Of a stretch of DNA of 39,444 nt, positions 1-8,465 are shown piece by piece (position 1 is the stretch's first letter; each line of letters starts with the position of its first letter). The notes under the pieces were generated by a model. That model saw only the letters and a program-made list of their open reading frames with translations, did not search any database and had not been told where the DNA came from. The DNA comes from Roseibium sp. Lineage in GTDB: Bacteria; Pseudomonadota; Alphaproteobacteria; Rhizobiales; Stappiaceae. Both the position numbers and the translations under genes were made by a program. Where the stretch lies: NCBI GenBank assembly GCA_017643925.1, contig JAEPML010000033.1, positions 1 to 39,444 of the forward strand, written 5' to 3'.

Positions 1-1
1 C

Positions 2-1216
2 GCCGAACAGCGCATGTTTGCTGGTTACCGGCGTCCGACCGGAAAAGCAGGGACCCGCAACTATATCGGCATCCTGACATCGGTAAACTGTTCCGGCTCC
101 GTCGCCAAGTTCATTGCCAAGGCGGCAGACCAATCGGGTCTTCTGGACAAGTACCCGAATGTTGACGGCATCGTACCGATCGTTCACGGGACAGGCTGTG
201 GCATGTCCTCCAAGGATGAAGGCTACGCCACCCTATTCAGAACCCTGTCCGGCTATGCACAGCACCCAAATTTTGCAGCAATTCTTCTGATCGGCCTTGG
301 CTGTGAAGTCATGCAGATTGCCGATCTGGTTGGCGATCGCAAGATCCGTCCCGGCGGGGACCTGCGCTACATGACCATCCAGCAGACAGGTGGGACACGC
401 AAAACCATCGAGGCGGGCCTGAGGGAGCTCGAGGACCTGGCCAAAATGGCCAACGCGGCGGAACGCGTACCGGTTCCGATTTCGGAAATCACCGTCGGCA
501 TGCAATGCGGCGGTTCGGACGGGTACAGCGGCATCACCGCAAATCCTGCGCTCGGCATTGCGTCAGACCTGCTTGTCCGGCATGGCGGCACGACAATTCT
601 CTCCGAAACATCCGAGATCTATGGCGCGGAGCATCTTCTCACTCGCAGGGCCGTTTCCGTCGACGTCGGTGAAAAGCTCATCGAACGGGTTCGCTGGTGG
701 GAGGACTACACGGCGCGCAACGGCGGCGAAATGGACAACAATCCTTCGCCCGGCAACAAGCGCGGCGGACTCACCACCATCCTGGAAAAGTCCCTCGGGG
801 CGACGGCCAAAGGCGGGTCGGCACCTCTTGTGGACGTCTACAAGTTCGCCGAACCCGTCGACAAGAAGGGTTTCGTCTTCATGGACAGCCCGGGTTTCGA
901 CCCGTGCTCGGTCACCGGCCAGATCGCCTCGGGTGCCAATATTGTTGTCTTCACCACCGGTCGCGGGTCGGTCTCTGGCTACATGCCGACCCCGTGCATC
1001 AAACTTGCCACCAACTCGGAAATGTATGGGCGCATGTCCGAGGACATGGACATCAATTGCGGAGACGTCGTTTCGGAAAACGTGAGCCTTGAGACCAAGG
1101 GTCACGAGATTTTCGAAAAGATCATCGCGGTCGCCTCCGGCGAAATGTCCAAGAGCGAGCAGCTCGGATTTGGGGATGTCGAATTCGTCCCCTGGCAGAT
1201 CGGGGCGGTGATGTAG
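2..1216 (+). CDS. UxaA/altronate dehydratase-family sugar-acid dehydratase, 5' end outside window
   Basis: Dehydrates an aldonate to a 2-keto-3-deoxy acid in the cytoplasm. The C-terminal catalytic part of the UxaA/GarD family is clear: GYRRPTGKAGTRNYIG near the start, GTGCGM, MQCGGSDGYSG, then a PGFDP-SVTGQ-TTGRGS block and MDINCGD near the end. An ATG lies at 14, but the frame is open to the window edge and the residues before it (AEQR-MF-GY) look like the linker that follows the N-terminal SAF domain in full-length (about 500 aa) enzymes, so the gene is probably cut by the edge. Members of this family are known to act on D-altronate and some on L-fuconate or L-galactonate. The SDR and FAH-hydrolase neighbours favour L-fuconate as substrate, but altronate is possible because a UxaB-like gene lies at 26.2-27.4 kb. 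Family is certain; substrate is inferred. Confidence 0.85.
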   Translation, partial: AEQRMFAGYRRPTGKAGTRNYIGILTSVNCSGSVAKFIAKAADQSGLLDKYPNVDGIVPIVHGTGCGMSSKDEGYATLFRTLSGYAQHPNFAAILLIGLGCEVMQIADLVGDRKIRPGGDLRYMTIQQTGGTRKTIEAGLRELEDLAKMANAAERVPVPISEITVGMQCGGSDGYSGITANPALGIASDLLVRHGGTTILSETSEIYGAEHLLTRRAVSVDVGEKLIERVRWWEDYTARNGGEMDNNPSPGNKRGGLTTILEKSLGATAKGGSAPLVDVYKFAEPVDKKGFVFMDSPGFDPCSVTGQIASGANIVVFTTGRGSVSGYMPTPCIKLATNSEMYGRMSEDMDINCGDVVSENVSLETKGHEIFEKIIAVASGEMSKSEQLGFGDVEFVPWQIGAVM

Positions 1217-1269
1217 CGGGCGAACTTCGTCCCAAGGAAAAATACGCACGAGCATCGGGAGGCTATTCA

Positions 1270-2019
1270 GTGCGCTTGAAGGATAAAACCATTCTGGTGT
1301 CCGCAGCCGGCCAGGGTATTGGCCGCGCCAGCGCGATCGCCTGTGCCCGGGAAGGGGCGAAGGTCATCGCTGTCGACATCAACGAGGCCACATTGTCGAG
1401 CCTGCCCGACGAGTGCCCGGGTGTTGAAGTACACAGGCTTGACGTGTGCGACCGAAACCGGATTGCGGAGCTCGCCGGCAAGCTGCCCCCGCTCGATGGG
1501 CTCTTCAATTGCGCTGGATTTGTTCATCACGGCACCATTCTCGACGTCAGCGAGGAAGACTGGGCCTTCAGTTTCGACCTGAATGTCGCCTCCATGTACC
1601 GCATGTCAAAGGCCTTCCTGCCGGGCATGCTTGAACAGGCAAAGAGCAACGGGTCCGCTTCCATATTGAACATGTCTTCCATGGCATCCTCGATAAAGGG
1701 GTTCCCGGTTCGCGCGCTCTATGGCGCGACCAAGGCTGCCGTGATCGGTCTCACAAAGTCGATTGCCGCCGATTTCGTCAAGGACGGTCTGCGATGCAAC
1801 GCCTTGTGCCCCGGAACCGTCGACACTCCGTCCCTGCGCGGCCGCATAGCGGCGGCTGACGATCCGGTTGAGGCCGAGAAGAACTTCATTGCACGCCAGC
1901 CGATGGGTCGGCTTGCAACCGTCGACGACATGACACCCATGGTCGTCTACCTGTTGTCCGATGAGAGCCAGTTCGTCTCGGGTCAAGCAATTCTGGTCGA
2001 CGGAGGTGTCACCATCTAG
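1270..2019 (+). CDS. SDR dehydrogenase, probable 2-keto-3-deoxy-L-fuconate dehydrogenase
   Basis: A 249-residue classical short-chain dehydrogenase. Glycine motif SAAGQGIG at residues 11-18, an Asp at 36 after the second strand (suggesting NAD+ rather than NADP+), NCAG at 80-83, catalytic Ser near 137, and Tyr151/Lys155 in YGATK. The C-terminal region with CPGTVDTPSL is typical of the BDH2/2-keto-3-deoxy-L-fuconate dehydrogenase branch. The start is GTG at 1270, supported by GGGAGG seven bases upstream. In the oxidative L-fucose route this enzyme makes 2,4-diketo-3-deoxy-L-fuconate, the substrate expected for the FAH-family protein at 5.7-6.5 kb. It sits 53 bases after the dehydratase in the same operon. 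The SDR assignment is certain; substrate is inferred from subfamily and neighbours. Confidence 0.85.
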   Translation: MRLKDKTILVSAAGQGIGRASAIACAREGAKVIAVDINEATLSSLPDECPGVEVHRLDVCDRNRIAELAGKLPPLDGLFNCAGFVHHGTILDVSEEDWAFSFDLNVASMYRMSKAFLPGMLEQAKSNGSASILNMSSMASSIKGFPVRALYGATKAAVIGLTKSIAADFVKDGLRCNALCPGTVDTPSLRGRIAAADDPVEAEKNFIARQPMGRLATVDDMTPMVVYLLSDESQFVSGQAILVDGGVTI

Positions 2020-2054
2020 GTGGCTGCTCTGTTGCAATTTGGGAGGATTGCACG

Positions 2055-3581
2055 ATGACAAATCTGGTCTTGATGAAGGGCATCGAGAAACGTTTCCCCG
2101 GTGTCCATGCCCTCAAGAATGTCAGTTTCGAGCTGAACAGCGGTGAAGTTCATGCGCTGATGGGCGAAAATGGCGCCGGCAAGTCGACGCTCATGAAGGT
2201 CCTGTCCGGTATCTATCCGAAAGACGGCGGCGAGCTGTTCGTTAATGGTCAGGAAGTCGAGCTCGACGGCCCGCGCGCATCACAGGATCTTGGAATCGGC
2301 ATCATTCACCAGGAACTCAGCCTGATGAACGATCTGACGGTCGCGCAGAACATCTTCATCGGCCGTGAGCCGCGTCTGCGCTTCGGACGGTTGGACGAGG
2401 CCGCGCTCAACGCACGGGCTGTCGAGATCTTCCGGTCCATGAACCTTGGTCTCGACCCGAAGACAATTGTTGGCGAACTGACCATCGCGAAACAGCAGAT
2501 GGTCGAGATTGCCAAGGCGCTGTCCTACGAGTCCCGTGTCCTCATCATGGACGAGCCCACGGCGGCATTGAACGATGCCGAGATCGCGGAGCTCTTCACC
2601 ATCATCCGAAGGCTTAAGGCCGACGGCGTGGGCATAATCTATATCAGCCACAAGATGGACGAGTTGAAACAGATCGCCGACCGCGTCACGGTGATGCGGG
2701 ACGGGGCCTATATCGGCACCGTCGAGGCTGCGGATACGCCGGTGTCCAAGATCATTTCCATGATGGTCGGCCGCGAAGTGACCAATGATCCCGTTGTCAT
2801 TCCGGACCTCTCCGGAGCGGAAACCATGCTCGAGGTCACGGGACTGTCGCGGGGACGGGAGATCCAGGATGTTTCGTTCTCTGTCAAGAAGGGCGAAATC
2901 CTCGGTTTTGCCGGCCTGATGGGCGCTGGGCGCACAGAAGTCGCGCGCGCAATCTTCGGTGCTGATCCACGGGATTCAGGCGAAATACGGGTACACGGCA
3001 AGTCCTGTTCGATTTCCAAGCCCGCGGACGCTGTAAAGGCTGGCATCGGGTACCTCTCGGAAGATCGCAAGCACTTCGGCCTGGCCACTGGCATGGATGT
3101 GCGCACCAACGTCGCCCTGGCAAGCCTCGACCGCTTCTCCTCCCGCTTCGGCGTATTGAGGGAAACCGACATGCGCAAGACGGCACAGGACTATATCGGC
3201 AAGCTCGAGATCCGCACGCCGTCAGACCGCCAGGAAGTCCGTCTTTTGTCCGGTGGCAACCAGCAGAAGGTGGTCATCGCGAAATGGCTTTATCGCGATT
3301 GCGACATTCTCATCTTCGACGAGCCGACCCGAGGCATCGACGTCGGTGCGAAGTCTGAAATCTACAAACTCCTGAAAAACCTGGCGAGCGAAGGGCGAGC
3401 AATCATCGTGATCTCTTCCGAGCTGCCGGAAGTCATGCGCCTCAGCCACCGCATCGCGGTCATGTGCGAAGGCCGCCTCACCGGCATCCTGCCGGGCGGC
3501 GAGGAAACCACCCAGGAAGACATCATGCATCTGGCGACACTCCGGGCGCCATCCATGCAGCCGGAAGGATACCCGCAATGA
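2055..3581 (+). CDS. Sugar ABC importer ATPase, RbsA/XylG type (two ABC domains)
   Basis: The cytoplasmic ATPase of a CUT2 sugar importer, 508 residues, the usual length. The first ABC domain has Walker A GENGAGKST at 37-45, a degenerate signature (LTIAKQQ) and Walker B LIMDEPTAAL. The second has a degenerate Walker A (GLMGAGRTE), an intact signature LSGGNQQK and Walker B LIFDEPTRGID. This complementary degeneracy is normal for RbsA proteins. GGGAGGA precedes the start. The stop overlaps the permease start by four bases (ATGA), indicating translational coupling. Encoded between fucose-type catabolic genes, so the cargo is probably L-fucose or a related sugar, but the ATPase itself gives no specificity. 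Confidence 0.93.
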   Translation: MTNLVLMKGIEKRFPGVHALKNVSFELNSGEVHALMGENGAGKSTLMKVLSGIYPKDGGELFVNGQEVELDGPRASQDLGIGIIHQELSLMNDLTVAQNIFIGREPRLRFGRLDEAALNARAVEIFRSMNLGLDPKTIVGELTIAKQQMVEIAKALSYESRVLIMDEPTAALNDAEIAELFTIIRRLKADGVGIIYISHKMDELKQIADRVTVMRDGAYIGTVEAADTPVSKIISMMVGREVTNDPVVIPDLSGAETMLEVTGLSRGREIQDVSFSVKKGEILGFAGLMGAGRTEVARAIFGADPRDSGEIRVHGKSCSISKPADAVKAGIGYLSEDRKHFGLATGMDVRTNVALASLDRFSSRFGVLRETDMRKTAQDYIGKLEIRTPSDRQEVRLLSGGNQQKVVIAKWLYRDCDILIFDEPTRGIDVGAKSEIYKLLKNLASEGRAIIVISSELPEVMRLSHRIAVMCEGRLTGILPGGEETTQEDIMHLATLRAPSMQPEGYPQ

Positions 3582-4582
3582 CCGTCGTGAACTCCTCCTC
3601 GACCCCGTCTCTGTTCGCTCGGCTGATCGACACGGGCGCCCACCAGAAGCTGCTGGCCTTTGCCAGTCTGATCATGTTGCTGATCGGGTTCTCGATCGCT
3701 TCACCGAACTTCATGCAGACGTCCAACATGATCGCGATCCTGCAAGCGACCTCGGTCAATGGCGTGCTGGCGGTTGCCGCCACCCTGGTCATCATCACCG
3801 GCGGCATTGACCTGTCTGTCGGAACGCTCATGACATTCTGCGCGGTGATTGCCGGTGTCGTCCTGACCAACCTGGGCATGCCGTTGCCGATCGGGGTGCT
3901 GGCCGCAATCGGTGCCGGGGCATTCTGCGGTCTGTGTTCAGGCACTTTCGTTGCCAAGATGAAGATCCCGCCCTTCATTGCGACACTCGGCATGATGCTG
4001 ATCCTGAAGGGCCTGTCCCTGGTGATTTCCGACACGCGCCCGATTTATTTTAACGACACGCCCGGCTTCGACCAGATTTCACGCGGATCGTTGATTGGCG
4101 ACATCTTTCCGGCTCTGCCGATTCCCAATGGTGTGCTGATCCTGTTCATTGTCGCGCTTGCGGCGGCCTACATTCTCGGCCGAACCGTCCTGGGACGTTA
4201 CACCTTTGCGCTTGGTTCAAATGAGGAAGCGGTGCGCCTGTCCGGGGTCAACACCGACTTCTGGAAGATGTCCGTCTATTCGCTTGCCGGTGCGATCTGC
4301 GGCATCGCCGGCATCCTGATTGCGTCGCGCCTGAACTCCGCACAGCCTGCACTCGGTCTCGGTTACGAACTGGAGGCGATTGCTGCCGTGGTGATTGGTG
4401 GAACGTCGCTTTCAGGTGGTCGCGGCACCGTGCTCGGCACGTTGATCGGGGCCCTGATCATGGCAGTTCTGACCAACGGTCTGCGCGTGCTTTCGGTCGC
4501 CCAGGAATGGCAGACCGTCGTTACCGGCGCAATCATCATTCTCGCAGTCTATGCGGACATGGTCCGCAAGAAGAAGGCCTGA
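3578..4582 (+). CDS. Sugar ABC importer permease, RbsC type
   Basis: Inner-membrane CUT2 permease of 334 residues with many hydrophobic segments and the RbsC-family hallmarks: an ITGGIDLSVG motif near residue 75 and a region with AIAAVVIGGTSLSGGRG near residue 275, followed by GTLIGALIM. A longer open frame runs upstream, but it overlaps the ATPase out of frame and reads as Arg/His-rich nonsense; the ATG at 3578 overlaps the ATPase stop by four bases and begins a normal permease N-terminus. It should dimerise to form the translocation pore and work with the binding protein at 4654. Confidence 0.93.
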   Translation: MTVVNSSSTPSLFARLIDTGAHQKLLAFASLIMLLIGFSIASPNFMQTSNMIAILQATSVNGVLAVAATLVIITGGIDLSVGTLMTFCAVIAGVVLTNLGMPLPIGVLAAIGAGAFCGLCSGTFVAKMKIPPFIATLGMMLILKGLSLVISDTRPIYFNDTPGFDQISRGSLIGDIFPALPIPNGVLILFIVALAAAYILGRTVLGRYTFALGSNEEAVRLSGVNTDFWKMSVYSLAGAICGIAGILIASRLNSAQPALGLGYELEAIAAVVIGGTSLSGGRGTVLGTLIGALIMAVLTNGLRVLSVAQEWQTVVTGAIIILAVYADMVRKKKA

Positions 4583-4653
4583 GTTTTTTAATCAAGAAGA
4601 GGGTCACAACACCCCGTTCATGGATCTTGTCCAAGCCCTGAAAGGAGAGGGAA

Positions 4654-5598
4654 ATGCTTACCAGACGTCACATCATTGGTGCAGCGAGCGCCGTCGCACT
4701 CATGCTTTCCGGCAACATTGCGTCTGCCCAGGAAACCTATATCCCGCTGGTATCGAAAGGCTTCCAGCACCAGTTCTGGCAGGCGGTAAAGGCCGGTGCG
4801 GACCAGGCCTCGGAAGAGTTTGGCGTTGCCATCACCTTTGAAGGTCCCGACAACGAAACCATGGTGGACCGCCAGATCGACATGCTGGCCGCCGCACTTG
4901 CAAAGAACCCCACGGCAATCGGATTTGCTGCGCTCGACAGCCAGGCAGCTATTCCGCTGCTGCGCCAGGCGCAGGAAAAAGGCATCCCGGTAATCGCCTT
5001 CGATAGCGGCGTCGACAGCGACATCCCGGTCACAACCGCATCGACGGACAACATCGCTGCTGCGTCACTTGCGGCCGACAAGATGGCCGAGAAGATCGGG
5101 GGCTCCGGCAAGGTTGCGGTTGTTGCCCATGACCAGACCAGCCGGACCGGCGTGGATCGCCGCGACGGCTTCCTGAACCGCATCAAGGACAAGTATCCGG
5201 ACATCGAGGTCGTGACGGTTCAGTATGGCGCCGGTGACCATCTGAAGTCCACGGAACTGACAAAGGCAATTCTGACGGCGAATCCGGACCTGAAAGGCAT
5301 CTTCGGCACGAATGAAGGTTCGGCCATCGGTGTGGTCAACGGGGTCAGCGAAATGGGCAAGTCGGACCTTGTGATTATCGGTTACGATTCCGGCAAGGCT
5401 CAGAAGGATGCCATTCGCAGCGGACTGATGGCCGGCGCAATCACGCAGAACCCTGTCGGCATCGGTTATGAAACCGTCAAGGCCGCGCTCGAGGCGTCCC
5501 AGGGCAAGGAAGTTCCGGCACATATCGACACCGGTTTCTACTACTATGACAGCTCCAACATCGACGATCCGAAGATCGCTGCGGTGCTTTACGACTGA
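4654..5598 (+). CDS. Sugar ABC importer periplasmic binding protein, RbsB type
   Basis: Periplasmic binding-protein-like domain of 314 residues. The N-terminus is a signal peptide with a twin-Arg start (MLTRRHIIG) and a hydrophobic core ending near ASA at 23-25, so the mature protein begins at about QETYIP. The core pattern (FWQAVKAGADQA, IAFDSGVD, GYDSGKAQ) is typical of family-1 sugar-binding proteins. A good ribosome-binding site, AAGGAGAGG, precedes the ATG. It lies 71 bases after its permease and is followed by a strong stem-loop before the next gene. Context suggests L-fucose or a close sugar; ligand residues cannot be assigned from sequence alone. Confidence 0.92.
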   Translation: MLTRRHIIGAASAVALMLSGNIASAQETYIPLVSKGFQHQFWQAVKAGADQASEEFGVAITFEGPDNETMVDRQIDMLAAALAKNPTAIGFAALDSQAAIPLLRQAQEKGIPVIAFDSGVDSDIPVTTASTDNIAAASLAADKMAEKIGGSGKVAVVAHDQTSRTGVDRRDGFLNRIKDKYPDIEVVTVQYGAGDHLKSTELTKAILTANPDLKGIFGTNEGSAIGVVNGVSEMGKSDLVIIGYDSGKAQKDAIRSGLMAGAITQNPVGIGYETVKAALEASQGKEVPAHIDTGFYYYDSSNIDDPKIAAVLYD

Positions 5599-5618
5599 TT
5601 GAAACCATCTGAAGATTT

Positions 5619-5648
5619 GGAACCCGGCCGGTCATGCGGCCGGGTTCC
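5619..5648 (+). other. Intercistronic stem-loop after the binding-protein gene
   Basis: A perfect 12-bp inverted repeat (GGAACCCGGCCG / CGGCCGGGTTCC) around a 6-base loop, beginning 20 bases after the binding-protein stop codon. No T-run follows, so it is unlikely to be a complete terminator. It may protect the upstream mRNA from 3' exonucleases or cause partial termination before the hydrolase gene. Confidence 0.75.
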
Positions 5649-5669
5649 GTCATGCAAGGAAATCTGAAC

Positions 5670-6521
5670 ATGAAACTGCTGCGTTATGGGGCGCCAGGCC
5701 AGGAAAAACCGGGCCTGCTGGATGCAAACAACAAGGTTCGAGACCTGTCTGCAGTCGTTCCCGACATTGCCGGGTCTGCATTGCTGCCGGAAAGCATCGC
5801 GCGCCTGAAGGCCCTTGATCCGGCATCGTTGCCCCTGGTTGAAGGCGTTCCCCAGGAAGGCCTGCGCCTGGGGGCGTGCGTTGGCTCGATTGGAAAGTTC
5901 ATCTGTATAGGTCTGAACTATGCCGACCATGCAGCGGAGTCGGGTCTCGAGGTTCCGCCCGAACCGGTCGTCTTCAACAAATGGACGTCAGCCGTTATCG
6001 GTCCGGACGACGACGTGAGAATTCCGCGCGGGTCGGTCAAGACCGACTGGGAAGTGGAACTCGGTGTCGTGATCGGCAAGGGTGGCAGCTACATCGATGA
6101 AGCCGATGCCATGGACCACATTGCCGGCTTCTGCGTCGTCAATGATGTGTCGGAACGCGAATACCAGATTGAGCGCTCCGGCACCTGGGACAAGGGCAAG
6201 GGCTGCGACACCTTTGGGCCGACCGGTCCCTGGCTGGTCACACCCGACGAAGTCGGTGACCATGATGATCTTGCCATGTGGCTCGAGGTCGACGGCAAGC
6301 GTTTCCAGGATGGTTCGACGAAGACGATGGTCTACAAGGTCCCTTTCCTGATTTCCTATCTCAGCCGGTTCATGAGCCTGCAACCGGGTGACGTTGTCTC
6401 CACCGGCACGCCTCCGGGTGTTGGCATGGGCCAGAAGCCACCGGTCTATCTCAAGGGCGGTGAGATCATGAAACTCGGGATCGAGAAACTGGGCACGCAA
6501 ACACAGAAAGTAGTTGCCTAG
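5670..6521 (+). CDS. FAH-family hydrolase, probable 2,4-diketo-3-deoxy-L-fuconate hydrolase
   Basis: Fumarylacetoacetate-hydrolase fold, 283 residues from the ATG at 5670, which has AAGGA ten bases upstream; an earlier in-frame ATG at 5634 lies inside the preceding stem-loop and adds 12 unrelated residues. Family features: GLNYADHA at 81-88, KWTSAVIGP at 104-112, the metal ligands in DWEVELGVVIG (Glu128, Glu130) and Asp159 in NDVSERE, and the C-terminal STGTPPGVGMG. In oxidative L-fucose and L-rhamnose pathways such enzymes cleave the diketo-deoxy acid to pyruvate and L-lactate, which fits the SDR two steps upstream. Other FAH substrates cannot be excluded. This is the last gene of the operon; a strong hairpin follows. 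Confidence 0.88.
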   Translation: MKLLRYGAPGQEKPGLLDANNKVRDLSAVVPDIAGSALLPESIARLKALDPASLPLVEGVPQEGLRLGACVGSIGKFICIGLNYADHAAESGLEVPPEPVVFNKWTSAVIGPDDDVRIPRGSVKTDWEVELGVVIGKGGSYIDEADAMDHIAGFCVVNDVSEREYQIERSGTWDKGKGCDTFGPTGPWLVTPDEVGDHDDLAMWLEVDGKRFQDGSTKTMVYKVPFLISYLSRFMSLQPGDVVSTGTPPGVGMGQKPPVYLKGGEIMKLGIEKLGTQTQKVVA

Positions 6522-6540
6522 GCCCTGTTGCACAAATCTG

Positions 6541-6572
6541 GACGGCGCCAGCCTGGCGCTGACGCCGTCTTT
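6541..6572. terminator. Probable bidirectional terminator between convergent operons
   Basis: GACGGCG and CGCCGTC (6541-6569) enclose further GC pairing, with an alternative inner palindrome at 6545-6559, and TTT follows on the + strand. It lies between the FAH-hydrolase stop (6521) and the stop of the oppositely transcribed TRAP permease (6591), where both operons need to end. Confidence 0.7.
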
Positions 6573-6590
6573 CAGTCTCGCAGCTTCTGC

Positions 6591-7871
6591 CTAGTCAAAC
6601 AGCGATGGCAAGAACAGGGAGAACGCCGGGACATAGGTAATCAACATCAGGGCCGCGAACAGCGCCAGGTAGAAGGGCCAGATCGATTTCAGGGCCTCCT
6701 CGATCTTGATCTTGCCGACGGCACACCCGACGAAAAGACAGGTACCGACCGGTGGGGTGCACAGGCCGAGACCCAAGTTGACCAGCATCATGATGCCGAA
6801 CTGGACCGGATCCATGCCGAGGTCGCGTGCAATGGGCAGGAAGATCGGTGTGCAGATCAGGATCAATGCCGCCACGTCCATGATCATGCCGAGCATCAGC
6901 AGCATCAGGTTGATCATCAGGAGAATGGCGATCTTGTTTTCGGAGATGCCGAGCAGGAAATCGCTGAGCTTCGTCGGAACCTGGTAAAGGGCCAGCAGAT
7001 ACGCAAAGGAACTGGCGAACCCGATCAGGATCATCACCATCGCGGTCGTGCGAAGGGCGGACGTGACCGACACGACAAATTCGTTCCAGCCAAGCGTTCG
7101 ATATGCAACGGCTGTGAGGATTAGGGCATAGATTGCCCCGAAGGCGCCGGATTCCGTGACCGTGAAGATCCCGGAAAGAACGCCGCCGACGATGATCACC
7201 GCCGTGATCAGCCCGGGAATGGCAGTAATGGCGGTCTGGGCGACCACTGCCCAGCCCGGAAAGGGTTCCGATCCGTAATTGTGTTTCAGGGCAACAAAAT
7301 AAGCCGCGACAGCCAGGCAGATACACATCAGGATGCCCGGAATGACGCCTGCCAGGAACAGTTTGGAAATCGAGATACCACCTCCGGCAGCGACAACGAA
7401 AATGATCATGTTGTGGCTCGGCGGTATGACAATTCCGGCGATGGACGAGGTGACCGTCACGTTGACGGCGTAATCGGGCCGATAGCCCTTTTCCTTCATG
7501 ACCGGGATCAACAGCGAGCCGAGCGCCGAGATATCCGCGATCGCCGATCCGGAAATGCCGCCAAACAGCATGCTGGAAAAGATGTTCACATTGGCGAGGC
7601 CACCGCGAATATGTCCGACCAGCGACGAGGCGAACCGGACAAGGCGCACGGCAATTCCGCCATGAAGCATCAGTTCACCGGCAAAGACGAAGAATGGAAT
7701 GGCGAGGAGGGAAAACGTTGTGACGCCGGAAATCGTGCGCTGAAACGTCATCAGCAACGGGAAGCCTTCGTACCAGAAAGCCGCGGCGGCGGAAATTCCC
7801 ATGGCAAAGGCAACGGGGACGCCGAGAACGACACTGACGCCAAAGACGCCCAGCAAAATTGCGAAACCCAT
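6591..7871 (-). CDS. dctM: TRAP transporter large permease, DctM type
   Basis: Inner-membrane ion-coupled symporter subunit of 426 residues, almost entirely hydrophobic with about 12 predicted spans. Typical DctM features include the early GVPVAFAMG segment, GGISGSAIADISALGS, IPPSHNMIIF and a C-terminal LGLCTPPVGTCLFVG. It begins one base after the dctQ stop. It should act with the small subunit and the DctP receptor. Upstream linkage to the alginate lyase/DEH reductase genes suggests uronate or unsaturated-uronate cargo, but the permease does not define this. Confidence 0.93.
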   Translation of the reverse strand: MGFAILLGVFGVSVVLGVPVAFAMGISAAAAFWYEGFPLLMTFQRTISGVTTFSLLAIPFFVFAGELMLHGGIAVRLVRFASSLVGHIRGGLANVNIFSSMLFGGISGSAIADISALGSLLIPVMKEKGYRPDYAVNVTVTSSIAGIVIPPSHNMIIFVVAAGGGISISKLFLAGVIPGILMCICLAVAAYFVALKHNYGSEPFPGWAVVAQTAITAIPGLITAVIIVGGVLSGIFTVTESGAFGAIYALILTAVAYRTLGWNEFVVSVTSALRTTAMVMILIGFASSFAYLLALYQVPTKLSDFLLGISENKIAILLMINLMLLMLGMIMDVAALILICTPIFLPIARDLGMDPVQFGIMMLVNLGLGLCTPPVGTCLFVGCAVGKIKIEEALKSIWPFYLALFAALMLITYVPAFSLFLPSLFD

Positions 7872-7872
7872 T

Positions 7873-8409
7873 TCAGTCTGCCTTTTCTTTATTCACGTAG
7901 ATCTCGCCGCGAAGGGCGCACCGGCCGCGCAAGATGAAGCGCGATCCCGCAAAGATGACCATCAGCCCACCACAGGCGACCGCGGATGCAGTCCGTATGC
8001 TCTCAGGAACGTTGAGCATCGGCAGAAGCGTTGACCAGCCGAAATTGAAGAGTTCCAGCCCGGCCACCAGCATGACGCCTCCGAAAACGGCTAGCACAAG
8101 GTCGGTGAGAAGAAGGAGCAGCTGTTTCACCTTGGCTGGCAGGGCGTCTCGGACCAGAGTGACGCCGAGATGGGATTCCTCGTGGATGCCGACGGCAGCG
8201 CCCAGAAAGGTGATGTAGCAGATCAGAAGCAGGGCGAGCTGTTCCACCCAGGTTGGTGTCTGGTTGAGGACATATCGTCCGAACACCAGCCAGCCGAAGG
8301 TTGCGACAAGAACCACCAGGGCCACGGACCCTATCAACACGCAGACACGTTTCAACCGGGCCAGCCAGAGTTCAAGCTGGTCCGGTAAGCTTCCGGTGTG
8401 CGACATCAT
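7873..8409 (-). CDS. dctQ: TRAP transporter small permease, DctQ type
   Basis: A 178-residue membrane protein with four hydrophobic segments and the family's WVEQLALLLICYITFLGAAVG region near residue 75-95, followed by the HLGV motif. Two consecutive Met codons (8409, 8406) are both possible starts; GGGGGAA lies just upstream. The gene follows dctP after a perfect stem-loop and precedes dctM by one base, the usual P-Q-M order. Confidence 0.9.
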   Translation of the reverse strand: MMSHTGSLPDQLELWLARLKRVCVLIGSVALVVLVATFGWLVFGRYVLNQTPTWVEQLALLLICYITFLGAAVGIHEESHLGVTLVRDALPAKVKQLLLLLTDLVLAVFGGVMLVAGLELFNFGWSTLLPMLNVPESIRTASAVACGGLMVIFAGSRFILRGRCALRGEIYVNKEKAD

Positions 8410-8426
8410 ATTCCCCCAAATAGAAA

Positions 8427-8456
8427 GGGGCCGTGCCGGAAGTACGGCACGGCCCC
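8427..8456 (-). other. Intercistronic stem-loop between dctP and dctQ
   Basis: Perfect 12-bp stem (GGGGCCGTGCCG / CGGCACGGCCCC) with a 6-base loop, starting nine bases after the dctP stop. On the - strand it is followed by TTTCTATTT, so partial rho-independent termination is possible. Its shape (12-bp stem, 6-base loop) equals that at 5619-5648, although the sequence differs. Confidence 0.78.
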
Positions 8457-8465
8457 GATCAGCTA

